Below, one piece after another: positions 42,501 to 50,919 of a stretch of DNA of 64,000 nt. This stretch comes from Paraburkholderia rhynchosiae (GTDB taxonomy: Bacteria > Pseudomonadota > Gammaproteobacteria > Burkholderiales > Burkholderiaceae). The stretch's first letter is position 1; each line of letters starts with the position of its first letter. The notes beneath the pieces are model-generated. The model saw nothing but the letters and a program-made list of their open reading frames with translations, had not been told where the DNA came from and made no database searches. The DNA lies in the NCBI RefSeq assembly GCF_002879865.1, contig NZ_PNXY01000021.1:1-64000 (forward strand), in the 5' to 3' direction. Position numbers and translations under genes: made by a program.

Positions 42501-43067
42501 GGGCAAGGGCGAGCCCATCGGATAAAGGTCGAGCAGCGAACCGCGCACGCAGTATTCGCCCGGACGCACCACCTGGCTCACGTGTTCGTAACCGGCGAGC
42601 GTCAACTGCGCCTTGAGCTTTGCTTCGTCGAGCCGTTCGCCTTGGGAAAACGAAAACGTGTAGGCCGCGAGAAACGACGCGGGCGGCATCCGATACAACG
42701 CGGTCGTGGCAGGCACCAGCAGGATGTCGCAGCGGCCTTCGCCGAGATCGTGCAGCGTCGCAAGACGCTCAGAGACGAGATCCTGGTGCGGCGAAAAGGT
42801 GTCGTAAGGCAGCGTTTCCCAGTCGGGCAACAGCCGCACGCGCGCCTCCGGCGCGAAAAAGCCGATTTCCTGCGACAGACGCTGTGCATCGACGGCGCTC
42901 TCGCACACGACCGCCAGAAGCGGCACCTTCTCCCGATAGGCGAGATGGTAGCGGGCAATCAGCAGCGCGTCGGACGAGCCGTGCGTGCCGTCGAAGGCGA
43001 AACGCTGGCCGGGCTTGACGAGCGCGACGGGCGGGGAGTACTGCGATGATGCGGCGATGTCTGGCAT
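39585..43067 (-). CDS. mfd: Transcription-repair coupling factor
   Basis: Mfd removes stalled RNA polymerase and recruits UvrA. The 1160-residue length is normal. It has an N-terminal UvrB-like part, the polymerase-interaction domain (VGDPVVHSQHGIGRYMGLVT), a helicase core with Walker A (GDVGFGKTEVALRAAF, about 636), DEEH (about 732) and TATPIPRTLGMAL, and a C-terminal TRCF domain. It is divergent from ispD across a 119-base promoter region. Large open frames on the opposite strand are shadows. Confidence 0.96.
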   Translation of the reverse strand: MPDIAASSQYSPPVALVKPGQRFAFDGTHGSSDALLIARYHLAYREKVPLLAVVCESAVDAQRLSQEIGFFAPEARVRLLPDWETLPYDTFSPHQDLVSERLATLHDLGEGRCDILLVPATTALYRMPPASFLAAYTFSFSQGERLDEAKLKAQLTLAGYEHVSQVVRPGEYCVRGSLLDLYPMGSPLPYRIDLFDDQVDSIRAFDPDTQRSLYPVKDVRLLPGREFPFDEAARTAFRSRWRETFEGDPSRASIYKDIGNGVPSAGIEYYLPLFFEETATLFHYLPEGAQLAFIGDLDAAIRRFSNDTKQRYNFLSHDRDRPILEPQRLFLSDEDFFTLAKPFARLLLPANAGGGWSTPLPNLAIDRHADDPVSGLRAYLDATPNRVLFLAESAGRRETLLQLLADNHLRPASSDSFQDWLTGDAVFSLGVAPLANGFAVPVDGIAIITETELYGPLARRAGRRRQEQASNVDSMVRDLSELKVGDPVVHSQHGIGRYMGLVTMDLGEGETEFLHLEYAGDSKLYVPVAQLHVISRYSGADPESAPLHSLGSGQWEKAKRKAAQQIRDTAAELLNLYARRAARSGHAFPLEPKDYVKFAESFGFEETPDQAAAIAAVIGDMTSGKPMDRLVCGDVGFGKTEVALRAAFIAVMGGKQVALLSPTTLLAEQHTQTFTDRFSDWPVRIAELSRFKSTKEVNASIQQINEGSVDIVIGTHKLLSSDVQFKRLGLVIIDEEHRFGVRQKEALKALRAEVDVLTLTATPIPRTLGMALEGLRDFSVIATAPQKRLAIKTFVRREEESVIREAMLRELKRGGQVYFLHNEVETIENRRQMLEALVPEARIAVAHGQMHERELERVMRDFVAQRANVLLCTTIIETGIDVPSANTILIHRSDKFGLAQLHQLRGRVGRSHHQAYAYLLVHDPQGLTKQAQRRLEAIQQMEELGSGFYLAMHDLEIRGTGEVLGDKQSGEIHEIGFQLYTDMLNDAVKALKEGKEPDLTAPLAATTEINLHAPAILPADYCGDVQERLSLYKRLANCEHNDSIDGIQEELIDRFGKLPPQAHALVETHRLRLAAKPLGISKIDAGEAVIGLQFIPNPPIDAMRIIEMVQKHKHIKLAGQDKLRIETRSPDLAVRVATVKETLRALGSPSRGTAAAAAAR

Positions 43068-43186
43068 AGAAGAGAAAAGGCGGCCTCGGGCTCACACGGA
43101 CGCCAAGTTTACGCGCGTCCGGGCGTAGATGCGAAGGACCTATTATAAAATCCGTCCTTTACTTTGACTTCGCGGCATCCGCACTC

Positions 43187-43900
43187 GTGACTTCCCGTCT
43201 ATTTGCCCTGATTCCGTGCGCAGGCACCGGCAGCCGTTCCGGCGCCGCGATGCCCAAACAATATCGCACTGTCGCCGGCCGCGACATGTTGCATTATTCG
43301 CTCGCTGCGTTCGACGCCTGCAGCGAGTTTGCGCAAACGCTCGTCGTGATCGCGCCGGACGACCAGCACTTCGACGCGCGCCGCTTCGGCGGCTTGCGGT
43401 TTGCCGTGCGCCGCTGCGGCGGGCCGTCGCGCCAGGCGTCGGTGTTGAACGGCTTGCATGCGCTCACCGAATTCAACGCGCGCGACGACGACTGGGTGCT
43501 CGTGCACGACGCGGCCCGGCCGGGCATTACACCTGGCTTGATTCGCACGCTGACGCTCGCGCTCAGGGACGACGCCGTGGGCGGCATCATGGCGTTGCCG
43601 GTCGCGGACACGCTAAAGCGCATCGACGCGGCATCGGCGGATGGACGCATTGCCTCCACGGAATCGCGCGACGGCCTGTGGCAGGCGCAGACCCCGCAGA
43701 TGTTCCGCATCGGCATGTTGCGCGAAGCCATCTTGCACGCGCAGGCCGACGGTCACGATCTGACCGACGAAGCCAGCGCGATCGAATGGGCCGGGCATGC
43801 GCCGAAACTGGTGCAAGGCAGCTTGCGAAATTTCAAGGTGACGTATCCGGAAGACTTCGACCTCGCCGAGGCGATTCTGTCGCGTGCTTCGGCATCGTGA
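43187..43900 (+). CDS. ispD: 2-C-methyl-D-erythritol 4-phosphate cytidylyltransferase
   Basis: IspD makes CDP-methylerythritol in the MEP isoprenoid pathway. The 237-residue enzyme shows IPCAGTGSRSGAAMPKQY (nucleotide-binding loop), VHDAARPGI and TPQMFR. The start is GTG 43187, which gives the usual family N-terminus (TSRLFALIPCAG). The next gene is ispF, 45 bases on, so the two form the usual ispDF unit. Confidence 0.95.
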   Translation: MTSRLFALIPCAGTGSRSGAAMPKQYRTVAGRDMLHYSLAAFDACSEFAQTLVVIAPDDQHFDARRFGGLRFAVRRCGGPSRQASVLNGLHALTEFNARDDDWVLVHDAARPGITPGLIRTLTLALRDDAVGGIMALPVADTLKRIDAASADGRIASTESRDGLWQAQTPQMFRIGMLREAILHAQADGHDLTDEASAIEWAGHAPKLVQGSLRNFKVTYPEDFDLAEAILSRASAS

Positions 43901-43945
43901 CAGGCAGTTTCATCTTTAGTTATCGGACTTGAGGACTTGACGCAG

Positions 43946-44425
43946 ATGGATTTCAGAATTGGGCAAGGGTATGACGTGCATGCGCTGGTGCCGGGACGTC
44001 CGTTGATCATCGGCGGCGTGACGATTCCGTACGAGCGTGGGCTGCTCGGCCATTCGGATGCCGACGTGCTGCTGCACGCGATCACCGACGCGCTGTTCGG
44101 CGCGGCCGCGATGGGCGATATCGGCCGCCATTTCTCCGATACGGATGCGAAGTTCGCCGGCGCCGACAGCCGTGTGCTGCTGCGCGAGTGCGTGAGCCGC
44201 GTGAAGGCGGCGGGTTTTTCGATCGCTAACGTGGACAGTAGCGTGGTGGCTCAGGCGCCTAAGCTGGCGCCGCATATCGAAGGCATGCGCGCGAACATCG
44301 CCGCCGATCTCGGCCTGCCGACGGAAAAAGTCAATGTCAAAGCCAAGACCAATGAGAAACTCGGTTATCTCGGTAGAGGCGAGGGCATCGAAGCGCAGGC
44401 CGTCGTGTTGCTGATCAAGGATTGA
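43946..44425 (+). CDS. ispF: 2-C-methyl-D-erythritol 2,4-cyclodiphosphate synthase
   Basis: This 159-residue trimeric enzyme follows IspD and IspE in the pathway. Metal-binding residues are in RIGQGYDVHAL and LGHSDADVLLHAITDALFGA, and the C-terminal KAKTNEKLGYLGRGEGIEA is characteristic. ATG 43946 is preferred over the TTG at 43937, because GAGG at 43931 is spaced suitably only for the ATG. Confidence 0.96.
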   Translation: MDFRIGQGYDVHALVPGRPLIIGGVTIPYERGLLGHSDADVLLHAITDALFGAAAMGDIGRHFSDTDAKFAGADSRVLLRECVSRVKAAGFSIANVDSSVVAQAPKLAPHIEGMRANIAADLGLPTEKVNVKAKTNEKLGYLGRGEGIEAQAVVLLIKD

Positions 44426-44522
44426 TGCACATTTGCCTGCAAGGGGAAACAGCGGGCGTGCGGCGGCGAGACGTCTCGCCGCGCCCGATCGCGCGCAACC
44501 CTCGCGCAAATTGAATCAATAA

Positions 44523-45041
44523 CTATTCGGCTGCGATGCACTGCGCGGCCGCGTTGATCACCGCCGCAATGCGGCCCACGTCGCGCAACTGGGTCGAGCT
44601 CATACCTTCGGCAATCAATGTATCGAAGTGCGACTTCACGCAGAAGTGACACTTGCCGATGATCGAGGCAGCCAGCGCATACATCTCGAAGCGCCGTTTA
44701 TCCACGCCGCCGTGCGACGCGTAGGCGTTCATCCGTAACTGTGCCGGTTGCGATTTTAGATCCGCGTTGTCTGCCATCTCGATGTACGGATACCAGACGT
44801 TGTTCATGCCCATCAACGCGGCGGCGGTAAGCGCGCCGTTCGTCTCCTCGGGAGAGAGCACGCCTGCATTGCGAATCGCGTTGACGATCACGGTGCTTTT
44901 GGCGGCGAAGGCCGCTGCCAGCGCCACGCCGACCGCATCATTGCCTTCTAGCGACGAGCGCGCGATCGTGCCGTCGAGATTCAGGCGGATGTCTTTCGCG
45001 TAGTCGGGCACGAGCGCCTTAATGGAAGTCAAGAATTCCAT
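44523..45041 (-). CDS. ahpD: Alkylhydroperoxidase AhpD
   Basis: The 172-residue carboxymuconolactone-decarboxylase-fold protein has the redox motif KCHFCVKSHFD (CxxC plus His). AhpD-type proteins reduce AhpC and have peroxidase activity. It lies 75 bases downstream of ahpC with a hairpin terminator between them, so part of the ahpC transcript probably reads through. Confidence 0.93.
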   Translation of the reverse strand: MEFLTSIKALVPDYAKDIRLNLDGTIARSSLEGNDAVGVALAAAFAAKSTVIVNAIRNAGVLSPEETNGALTAAALMGMNNVWYPYIEMADNADLKSQPAQLRMNAYASHGGVDKRRFEMYALAASIIGKCHFCVKSHFDTLIAEGMSSTQLRDVGRIAAVINAAAQCIAAE

Positions 45042-45066
45042 TGTTATCTCCTATCGGGTTGTCGAT

Positions 45067-45102
45067 AAAAAAGCCCGCTGCTTTTTCAAGCGTGGCGGGC
45101 TT
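45067..45102 (-). terminator. Attenuating terminator between ahpC and ahpD
   Basis: On the coding strand AAGCCCGC pairs with GCGGGCTT around a 16-base spacer and is followed by a run of T. It lies between two genes that belong together, so it would lower ahpD relative to ahpC rather than end the operon. Confidence 0.7.
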
Positions 45103-45115
45103 GGGCCGGCACGGC

Positions 45116-45664
45116 TTACAGCGTTGCGCCGCCGACTGCGCGGTTGCACGGACAGAGTTCGTCCGTTTGCAGGCCGTCGAGAATACGCAGCACTTCCTCA
45201 GGATTGCGGCCGACGTTCAGGTTATTCACCGAAACGTGCTGGATCGTATTGTCCGGATCGACGATAAACGTGGCGCGCAGGGCCACGCCTGCTTCCTTGT
45301 CGCGCACGCCGAGCTGGTCGATCAACTCGCCCTTAACGTCGCCGAATGAATAGTGGTTCAGCTTGCTCAGGTCCTTGTGCTCGCGGCGCCAGGCGAGTTT
45401 AACGAATTCGTTGTCGACGCTGCCGCCTAGCAGTACCGCGTCGCGCTCTTCGAAGTCTTTCACGAGCTTGCCGAACTCGACGATCTCGGTCGGGCACACG
45501 AACGTAAAGTCTTTCGGATAGAAGTAGATGATTTTCCACTTGCCGGGGAACGACTGCTCCGTGATCTCTTCGAACGCCGAGGCGCCGTTTTCCTCATGAT
45601 TGTTGAAGCCAGGCTTGGCAGCGGTGACGGTGAACGCTTCGAGTTTGTCGCCAACGGTTTTCAT
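45116..45664 (-). CDS. ahpC: Alkyl hydroperoxide reductase AhpC (peroxiredoxin)
   Basis: This 182-residue 2-Cys peroxiredoxin has the peroxidatic Cys in FTFVCPTEIVEFG and the resolving Cys in DELCPCNRAVG. It lacks an adjacent ahpF, so AhpD downstream is the likely reductant partner, as in mycobacteria. The upstream region carries an OxyR-like repeat. Confidence 0.96.
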   Translation of the reverse strand: MKTVGDKLEAFTVTAAKPGFNNHEENGASAFEEITEQSFPGKWKIIYFYPKDFTFVCPTEIVEFGKLVKDFEERDAVLLGGSVDNEFVKLAWRREHKDLSKLNHYSFGDVKGELIDQLGVRDKEAGVALRATFIVDPDNTIQHVSVNNLNVGRNPEEVLRILDGLQTDELCPCNRAVGGATL

Positions 45665-45747
45665 GCGAGTGCTCCTTCGTGTGTTGGAAAAAACAGCATG
45701 TTGAGGCTACCAGCTCGTGATCACGAGCACGTTACGGGCTTTTAACT

Positions 45748-45787
45748 ATAGCTCTATTGAACTATCGGTTCAATAGTTTTTTCCTAA
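45748..45787 (-). promoter_or_regulatory. Candidate OxyR site upstream of ahpC
   Basis: CTAT-(7)-ATAG-(7)-CTAA at 45762-45787 fits three of the four OxyR quarter-sites with correct 7-base spacing. An ATAG lies 10 bases before the first (45748). The same place holds the perfect inverted repeat CTATTGAAC-(5)-GTTCAATAG (45754-45776). It sits about 85-125 bases upstream of the ahpC start. Confidence 0.5.
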
Positions 45788-45849
45788 CGAACCGGATAGT
45801 TATTATTCAACGGGGCTGGCACCTGGAGTGCGTGCAGACTGCTTGTCGC

Positions 45850-47199
45850 TTAGATGCCCCTGGCCAGCGGAAACTCGATGGTGACTTCCAGACCGGGGCC
45901 GGGCGTCCGATTGCGTAGCCGCAGTGCGCCCCGGTAGCGGCCGACGAGACGTTGAACGATCGCCATGCCGAGGCCCGTGCCGTTCGCCTGGGTACGCGCG
46001 GAATTCACACGATAGAACGGCCGTGTGACAAGCGACAGTTGGTCTTCCGGAATGCCGGGGCCTTCGTCGACGACCGACAGTTCGACCCGCGAATGCGACA
46101 CGCGCGTCTCCAGAATCACATGCGGAATGCCGTCGCCGTCGCTCAAACCGTACTTGCGCGCGTTCTCGAGCAGATTGCCGACCACGCGGCGCATATCGGT
46201 TTCGTCGGCCTCGATCACCGCCGACGGCGCGAGCCGCGTAATCAGCCGCATGCTGTCCTCGCTTTGCATCCGCGCCGCGAGTTCTCCTGCGATCACCGAG
46301 AGGTCGACAGGTTCCGGTACGCGTTGCACCGGGCGCGCGTAATCGAGGAACCGGCCGATGATCATGTCCATCTGCTCGATGTCGTCGACCATCGCGTCCT
46401 TGGTGCTTTGGTCGGACGGGCTCATTTCGGTTTCGAGCCGTAGCCGCGCGAGGGGCGTGCGCAGGTCGTGGGAAATGCCGGCGAGCATCAGCGCGCGGTC
46501 GGCCTCGAGCTGTTCGAGGTCCTGCACCATCTGGTTAAAACTGCGATTGGTTTCGGCGGCCACGCCCATGCCGCGCTCGGGCAGAGGTTCGGGCGATTGC
46601 CCGGAGCCGACCTTGCGTGCGGCCATCGCGAGACGGGCGAACGGCCGGTTCACGAGACTCGTGATGAACGCGGCGCCGAACAGCGACAGCGCAAGCGCGA
46701 ACACACCCCAGCCGGCCCATTGCAAGCCGGTCGCGTTGTCGAGCTGATCACGGTCGAGCGCGACCCAGTAGTCGTCGTCGTCGATCTTGAAGCTGATCCA
46801 GACGCCGGGGATGTCGTTGACGCTCTGCGCGATCACGGTGTCGTCGCCGAGACGGCCACGAATGTCATGTTCGATCAGCCGGTTCAGCGATTCGTCGGGC
46901 TGGAGTTTGTACTTGTCGGTGGTTTCGCGCGGATACACGCGCACCCCTTCATTACTTTCCAGATCTTGCAGCAACGCGCGCCGCAGATCGGGATCGGAAT
47001 AGAGGAGTGCGGTGCGAGTGAGCTTCACGATCGCGACGAGCTGCAACGCCACGCGCTGCGCGCGCGGCTCGCGTTCGATCACCCGGAAGCTCTGGAACCA
47101 CGCGGCGAGACTGACTGCGATCAACAGCGCGATCAACAGAAAGGTCCGCCAGAAAAGGCCGCCGAACGCGAGCGTCAGGAGGCGCCGGTCGATCCGCAT
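45850..47199 (-). CDS. envZ: EnvZ-type osmosensor histidine kinase
   Basis: The 449-residue kinase has an N-terminal helix (FLLIALLIAVSLAAWF), a periplasmic sensor (about 40-160), a second helix (WGVFALALSLFGAAFITSLV), HAMP, HisKA (His about 243 in GISHDLRTPLARLRLE) and ATPase domains (NLLENARKYG, DEGPGIPE, GTGLGMAIVQR). It lies 53 bases downstream of ompR in the same direction, so the pair is an operon. Confidence 0.9.
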   Translation of the reverse strand: MRIDRRLLTLAFGGLFWRTFLLIALLIAVSLAAWFQSFRVIEREPRAQRVALQLVAIVKLTRTALLYSDPDLRRALLQDLESNEGVRVYPRETTDKYKLQPDESLNRLIEHDIRGRLGDDTVIAQSVNDIPGVWISFKIDDDDYWVALDRDQLDNATGLQWAGWGVFALALSLFGAAFITSLVNRPFARLAMAARKVGSGQSPEPLPERGMGVAAETNRSFNQMVQDLEQLEADRALMLAGISHDLRTPLARLRLETEMSPSDQSTKDAMVDDIEQMDMIIGRFLDYARPVQRVPEPVDLSVIAGELAARMQSEDSMRLITRLAPSAVIEADETDMRRVVGNLLENARKYGLSDGDGIPHVILETRVSHSRVELSVVDEGPGIPEDQLSLVTRPFYRVNSARTQANGTGLGMAIVQRLVGRYRGALRLRNRTPGPGLEVTIEFPLARGI

Positions 47200-47252
47200 G
47201 GGCCCTTCTTATCTGAAAACAAAAGCAGGAGGTGTCAACAAACTCAGCAAAC

Positions 47253-47987
47253 TCAGGCTGCGCCGTCGGGGATGAACACGTAGCCCAGACCCCACACGGT
47301 CTGGATAAAACGCGGGCTGCCCGGATCAGGTTCGATCAGCTTGCGAAGACGCGAGATCTGCACGTCGAGGCTGCGGTCGAACACTTCGTACTCGCGGCCG
47401 CGAGCCAGCTCCATGAGCTTTTCACGCGACAACGGCTGGCGCGGATGACGCGCAAACACCTTGAGCACCGAAAATTCGCCCGTGGTCAGCGGAATTTCCT
47501 GGCCGGCCTTGGTGAGCGTGCGGGTGGCGAGATTCAGCGCGAACTCGCCGAACTCGAAGACCTCGGTGGTTTCGGACGGTGCGCCCGGCAGCTCCGATGG
47601 CGACTGACGGCGCAACACGGCGTGAATCCGTGCGACGAGCTCGCGCGGATTGAATGGCTTCGGAAGATAGTCGTCGGCGCCCATTTCGAGGCCGACGATG
47701 CGGTCGACGTCTTCACCCTTGGCCGTCAGCATGATGATCGGCGTGCGGTCGTTGCTGCCCCGCAGACGCCGGCAGATGGACAGGCCGTCTTCGCCTGGCA
47801 GCATGAGGTCGAGCACCAGCAGATCGAACCGCTCACGCACCCATAGCTTGTTCATGGATGGCGCATTTTCGGCGACATAGACATTGAAGCCTTGTTCGCC
47901 GAGGTAGCGCCGCAGCAGATCGCGCAGGCGCGGATCGTCGTCGACGACGAGGATTTTCGAAGGGTTTTTGGTTTCCATGGTCGGCAT
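47253..47987 (-). CDS. ompR: OmpR-type response regulator
   Basis: The 244-residue regulator has a receiver with VVDDDPRLRDLL, the acceptor Asp in LLVLDLMLPGEDGLSICRRL and the Lys in YLPKPFNPREL. A winged-helix domain follows (PLTTGEFSVLKVFARH, then RSLDVQISRLRKLIEPD). It controls porins and other osmotic responses in relatives. ATG 47987 is used; ATG 47978 (METKNPSK) is equally possible. Confidence 0.93.
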   Translation of the reverse strand: MPTMETKNPSKILVVDDDPRLRDLLRRYLGEQGFNVYVAENAPSMNKLWVRERFDLLVLDLMLPGEDGLSICRRLRGSNDRTPIIMLTAKGEDVDRIVGLEMGADDYLPKPFNPRELVARIHAVLRRQSPSELPGAPSETTEVFEFGEFALNLATRTLTKAGQEIPLTTGEFSVLKVFARHPRQPLSREKLMELARGREYEVFDRSLDVQISRLRKLIEPDPGSPRFIQTVWGLGYVFIPDGAA

Positions 47988-48216
47988 CTTAGCGCGATTA
48001 GAAAGGGGTGCGCGTTTGCATCATTTATCGAGTTACAGTCAGTTACAAAATTTACCCGCCCTGTGGCACGACGTAAAGCGGCGGCGGTTAGACTCCTTTA
48101 CTGAATGCGGCTCTTCGGTGGATACTTCACTCGACTAAAACCCACGCGCCCGGCTCGTTACCGGGTTTGTCATACGCATTTGAGGTAGCCGGTTGCCGCG
48201 CCACGAAGGGAACAAC

Positions 48217-48543
48217 ATGAAGGGAGGGGTTTGGCCGAATGTGCGCCTGAGCGTGATAGCACTGGCGGTTGCCGGTACGTTTGCAGGCACACTAGGACCC
48301 ACGCTCGCCCACGCCCAGCCTTCCGCCGACAGAGCTGCGAGTGAGCGCGCGCCCAGGCTCGGCAACCCGAAGGCAAACCACCATAGTGCCAACAGTGAGC
48401 GCCCTGCATCAGACGTGATGTTGCGCACCGCAGTTCCCCCCGATCTCGATCAACGCCGCCGTGACGGACATATGACGCCGGACGAACGGCGTTTGTTACG
48501 GCAGCATATCGAAGACGCTGTGCGCGAGCTTTATAAGCGGTAG
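48217..48543 (+). CDS. Small exported hypothetical protein
   Basis: A 108-residue protein with signal peptide (LSVIALAVAGTFAGTLGPTL, cleavage after AHA near residue 33). The mature part is charged, rich in Arg and Asp, and ends with a helix (TPDERRLLRQHIEDAVRELY). GAAGGGA precedes ATG 48217. It is 70 bases upstream of the DUF1501 gene in the same direction and could be cotranscribed. Confidence 0.65.
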   Translation: MKGGVWPNVRLSVIALAVAGTFAGTLGPTLAHAQPSADRAASERAPRLGNPKANHHSANSERPASDVMLRTAVPPDLDQRRRDGHMTPDERRLLRQHIEDAVRELYKR

Positions 48544-48612
48544 GCGCCTGGTGGCGTCGTTTTGCCTGGTTGCTGAAGCGAGCCATTTAAGACGCAACCA
48601 ACTGAGCACACG

Positions 48613-49797
48613 ATGAAACGACGCCGCTTTCTCTCGATGAGTGCCGCTGCCGGCGCGGCGCTCTGGTTGCCCGGCACCGTTGGCGCGCATTTGGCAGCGC
48701 AGCCGGCAGCGCGCACGGCAACGCACATCCCCGCGCTGCGTCGCTATTACGGCAACTTGCTGATTCTGATCGAGCTGAAAGGCGGCAACGACGGTTTGAA
48801 CACCGTCATCCCATTTGCCGATCCCGCGTACTACCGGCTTCGCAAGAACATTGGCATCAAGAGCGAGCAGGCGATCCAACTTGACGAGCGCACTGCGCTG
48901 CATCCGTCACTGGAGCCGCTAATGCCGCTGTGGCAAAGCCGGCAACTGGCAATTGTCCAGGGCGTGGGCTATCCGCAGCCCAATCTCTCGCATTTTCGGT
49001 CGATCGAGATTTGGGACACTGCCTCGCGTTCCGATCAGTATCTGCGCGACGGCTGGCTCACTCGCGCGTTTACAGAGGCGCGGGCGCGTACGGGTTTCGG
49101 TTTCGCCGCTGAGGGCGTCGTGATAGGCAGCGCTGAAATGGGACCGCTCGCCAATGGCGATCGCGCGATGGCGTTAGTCAGTCACGCGCCAATTTTCGAC
49201 GTCATCGACGTAGGCATGGCTCAACAAGCTGGGCGTCCGCATCCCATTGAGGGCCCGCTGCGATTCAAGACCGTGTTTCCCTATGGCGCATTCGGCGCGT
49301 CCATCGAAACGGCGATGCGGATACTAGCGGCCGGCGCTACGCCGCAAGCAAAGGCGGAAAGAAACGACGGCTTCGCGGCGATCCGCTTGACGCTGAACGG
49401 CTTCGACACGCATCGCAACCAGCCGGATCGGCACCACTCGCTATTGAAACAACTCGCGGACGGCTTGGCGGCGATGAGATCGGCGCTGATCGAGCTCGGC
49501 CGTTGGAACGACACGCTCGTGATGACGTACGGGGAGTTCGGGCGCCATCCGCGTGAGAACGACAGCCACGGCACGGACCACGGCACCGTGGCGCCGCATT
49601 TCATGATGGGCGGACGCGTGCGCGGCGGCTTGCACGGTGTGCCGCCCGAGCTGGGACGGCTCGACGGCAATGGCAACTTGCCGATGGCCGTCGATTTCCG
49701 CCAGCTTTACGCGACCGTGCTAGCGCCATGGTGGGGGCTCGACGCGTCGGCGATTTTGCGGCAGCGGTTTGAACCATTGCCGTTGCTGCGGGTTTGA
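48613..49797 (+). CDS. Tat-exported DUF1501 protein
   Basis: This 394-residue protein begins MKRRRFLSMSAAAGAALWLP, a twin-arginine signal. The DUF1501 core shows LIELKGGNDGLNTVIPFADP, then NLSHFRSIEIWDTAS and YGEFGRHPRENDSHGTDHGT, which resembles the metal site of alkaline-phosphatase/sulfatase-like folds. Members are usually paired with an upstream DUF1800 gene. None is present here, where a small exported protein precedes it. The substrate is unknown. Confidence 0.85.
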   Translation: MKRRRFLSMSAAAGAALWLPGTVGAHLAAQPAARTATHIPALRRYYGNLLILIELKGGNDGLNTVIPFADPAYYRLRKNIGIKSEQAIQLDERTALHPSLEPLMPLWQSRQLAIVQGVGYPQPNLSHFRSIEIWDTASRSDQYLRDGWLTRAFTEARARTGFGFAAEGVVIGSAEMGPLANGDRAMALVSHAPIFDVIDVGMAQQAGRPHPIEGPLRFKTVFPYGAFGASIETAMRILAAGATPQAKAERNDGFAAIRLTLNGFDTHRNQPDRHHSLLKQLADGLAAMRSALIELGRWNDTLVMTYGEFGRHPRENDSHGTDHGTVAPHFMMGGRVRGGLHGVPPELGRLDGNGNLPMAVDFRQLYATVLAPWWGLDASAILRQRFEPLPLLRV

Positions 49798-49851
49798 AGC
49801 CCGGCGTTTGAGCCTAGGCGCTCGATGCCGAGCTGCACGATGCTGCCGCGC

Positions 49852-50700
49852 TTACCTCGCGCGCCAGGCGATCCACAGTTTGCGGATCGGCGTCAACGCG
49901 ATACGTTGATGGAGAACGTGATAGCCGTCGCGCTCGATCTCATCCAGTAGCGCGGACGCCAGCGCGGCCTGCGCCAGCAAGGTGCGCTGCGCGCGCCGCT
50001 CATTCCTGGGCATCGCGGCGAGCGCGCTCTGCAATGCATCGCGGGCACGCTTCGTCTGAAAACGCATGAGCTCCGTGAATGCGTCCGTATATTTTCGATT
50101 GATCAGGTCCGCGGCTGTCACATTGAAGCGCTGCATTTCGTCAACGGGGATATAGATGCGGCCATGGCGCGCATCATTGCCCGTTTCGACCACGAACTGA
50201 GCAAGCAGCAGCGCTTCGCCTAGCGGCGCGGACCAGGGCGGGGCTTGCGTTCCGGCCTTGGCGCCGTCTGTGAACGTGTCTTTGTTCGCCGCGCGCGCCA
50301 CCAGCGAGGCAAACGTGCCGCCCACTGCCTGCACATAGCGCCGCAAGTTCGGATAGTCGAGGTAGCGCGCCTGGTCCAGGTCCATTTCAAAGCCGGTGAG
50401 CAATGCTTGCAACGCGGGATACTCGGCTTTTACATCGGGCGACGAGGCCGCCAGCGCCTTCGAAACCGGATGCGACGGCGAGCCCGAAGCCAATGCGCCA
50501 AGCTCGTTTTGCCACCACGCGAGTTTGGTGCGGCTAATGGCTGGATCGCTGACCTCTTTGACCGTTTCCTCGAACTCGCGGCGCAGCGCAAACAGCGCGG
50601 TCAACCGCGGCTGACTGGCTGCGGGAGCCCGGCGAAGCGCGTAGTAAGTGCTCGATCCAGGCGGCGCCGCTTTTTGCTGGCAATATTCGTCGAAATTCAC
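49852..50700 (-). CDS. Squalene/phytoene-synthase-fold protein lacking first Asp motif
   Basis: The 282-residue protein fits the family overall: STYYALRRAP near the start, ISRTKLAWWQNELGAL, and NDARHGRIYIPVDEM near the end. The first Asp-rich catalytic motif (normally DDVVDE) reads EFEETVKE, so the usual metal-binding aspartates are absent. The same loss is known in the mitochondrial relative NDUFAF6. A non-catalytic or altered role is therefore likely. The start is GTG 50700 (VNFDEYCQQKAAPPG); upstream codons are poor. Confidence 0.75.
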   Translation of the reverse strand: MNFDEYCQQKAAPPGSSTYYALRRAPAASQPRLTALFALRREFEETVKEVSDPAISRTKLAWWQNELGALASGSPSHPVSKALAASSPDVKAEYPALQALLTGFEMDLDQARYLDYPNLRRYVQAVGGTFASLVARAANKDTFTDGAKAGTQAPPWSAPLGEALLLAQFVVETGNDARHGRIYIPVDEMQRFNVTAADLINRKYTDAFTELMRFQTKRARDALQSALAAMPRNERRAQRTLLAQAALASALLDEIERDGYHVLHQRIALTPIRKLWIAWRAR

Positions 50701-50919
50701 GGAATTGGTGTGTGGGAAAGGGGCAGGCGAAGAGCGCACGGCATGCGTACATGAAGCCGAAAATTGTAGCATCGGCGGCACGCACGCAGATGCGCGGCAG
50801 TTGCAGACAAGTGCGAACCAATGCGTTAGAATCTCGCGCTTACGCTTTTGGGCGTGTTCATCTGAACGCGGCACAAAGCGTGCAGGACATCGGACAAGAC
50901 GCTCAACGCTTGTCCGGCT

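Noticed and set aside
40368..43049. 893-codon rightward frame across mfd
   Set aside because: It is the mirror of mfd, composed of Arg/His/Val-rich low-quality sequence. Mfd on the other strand is unmistakable.
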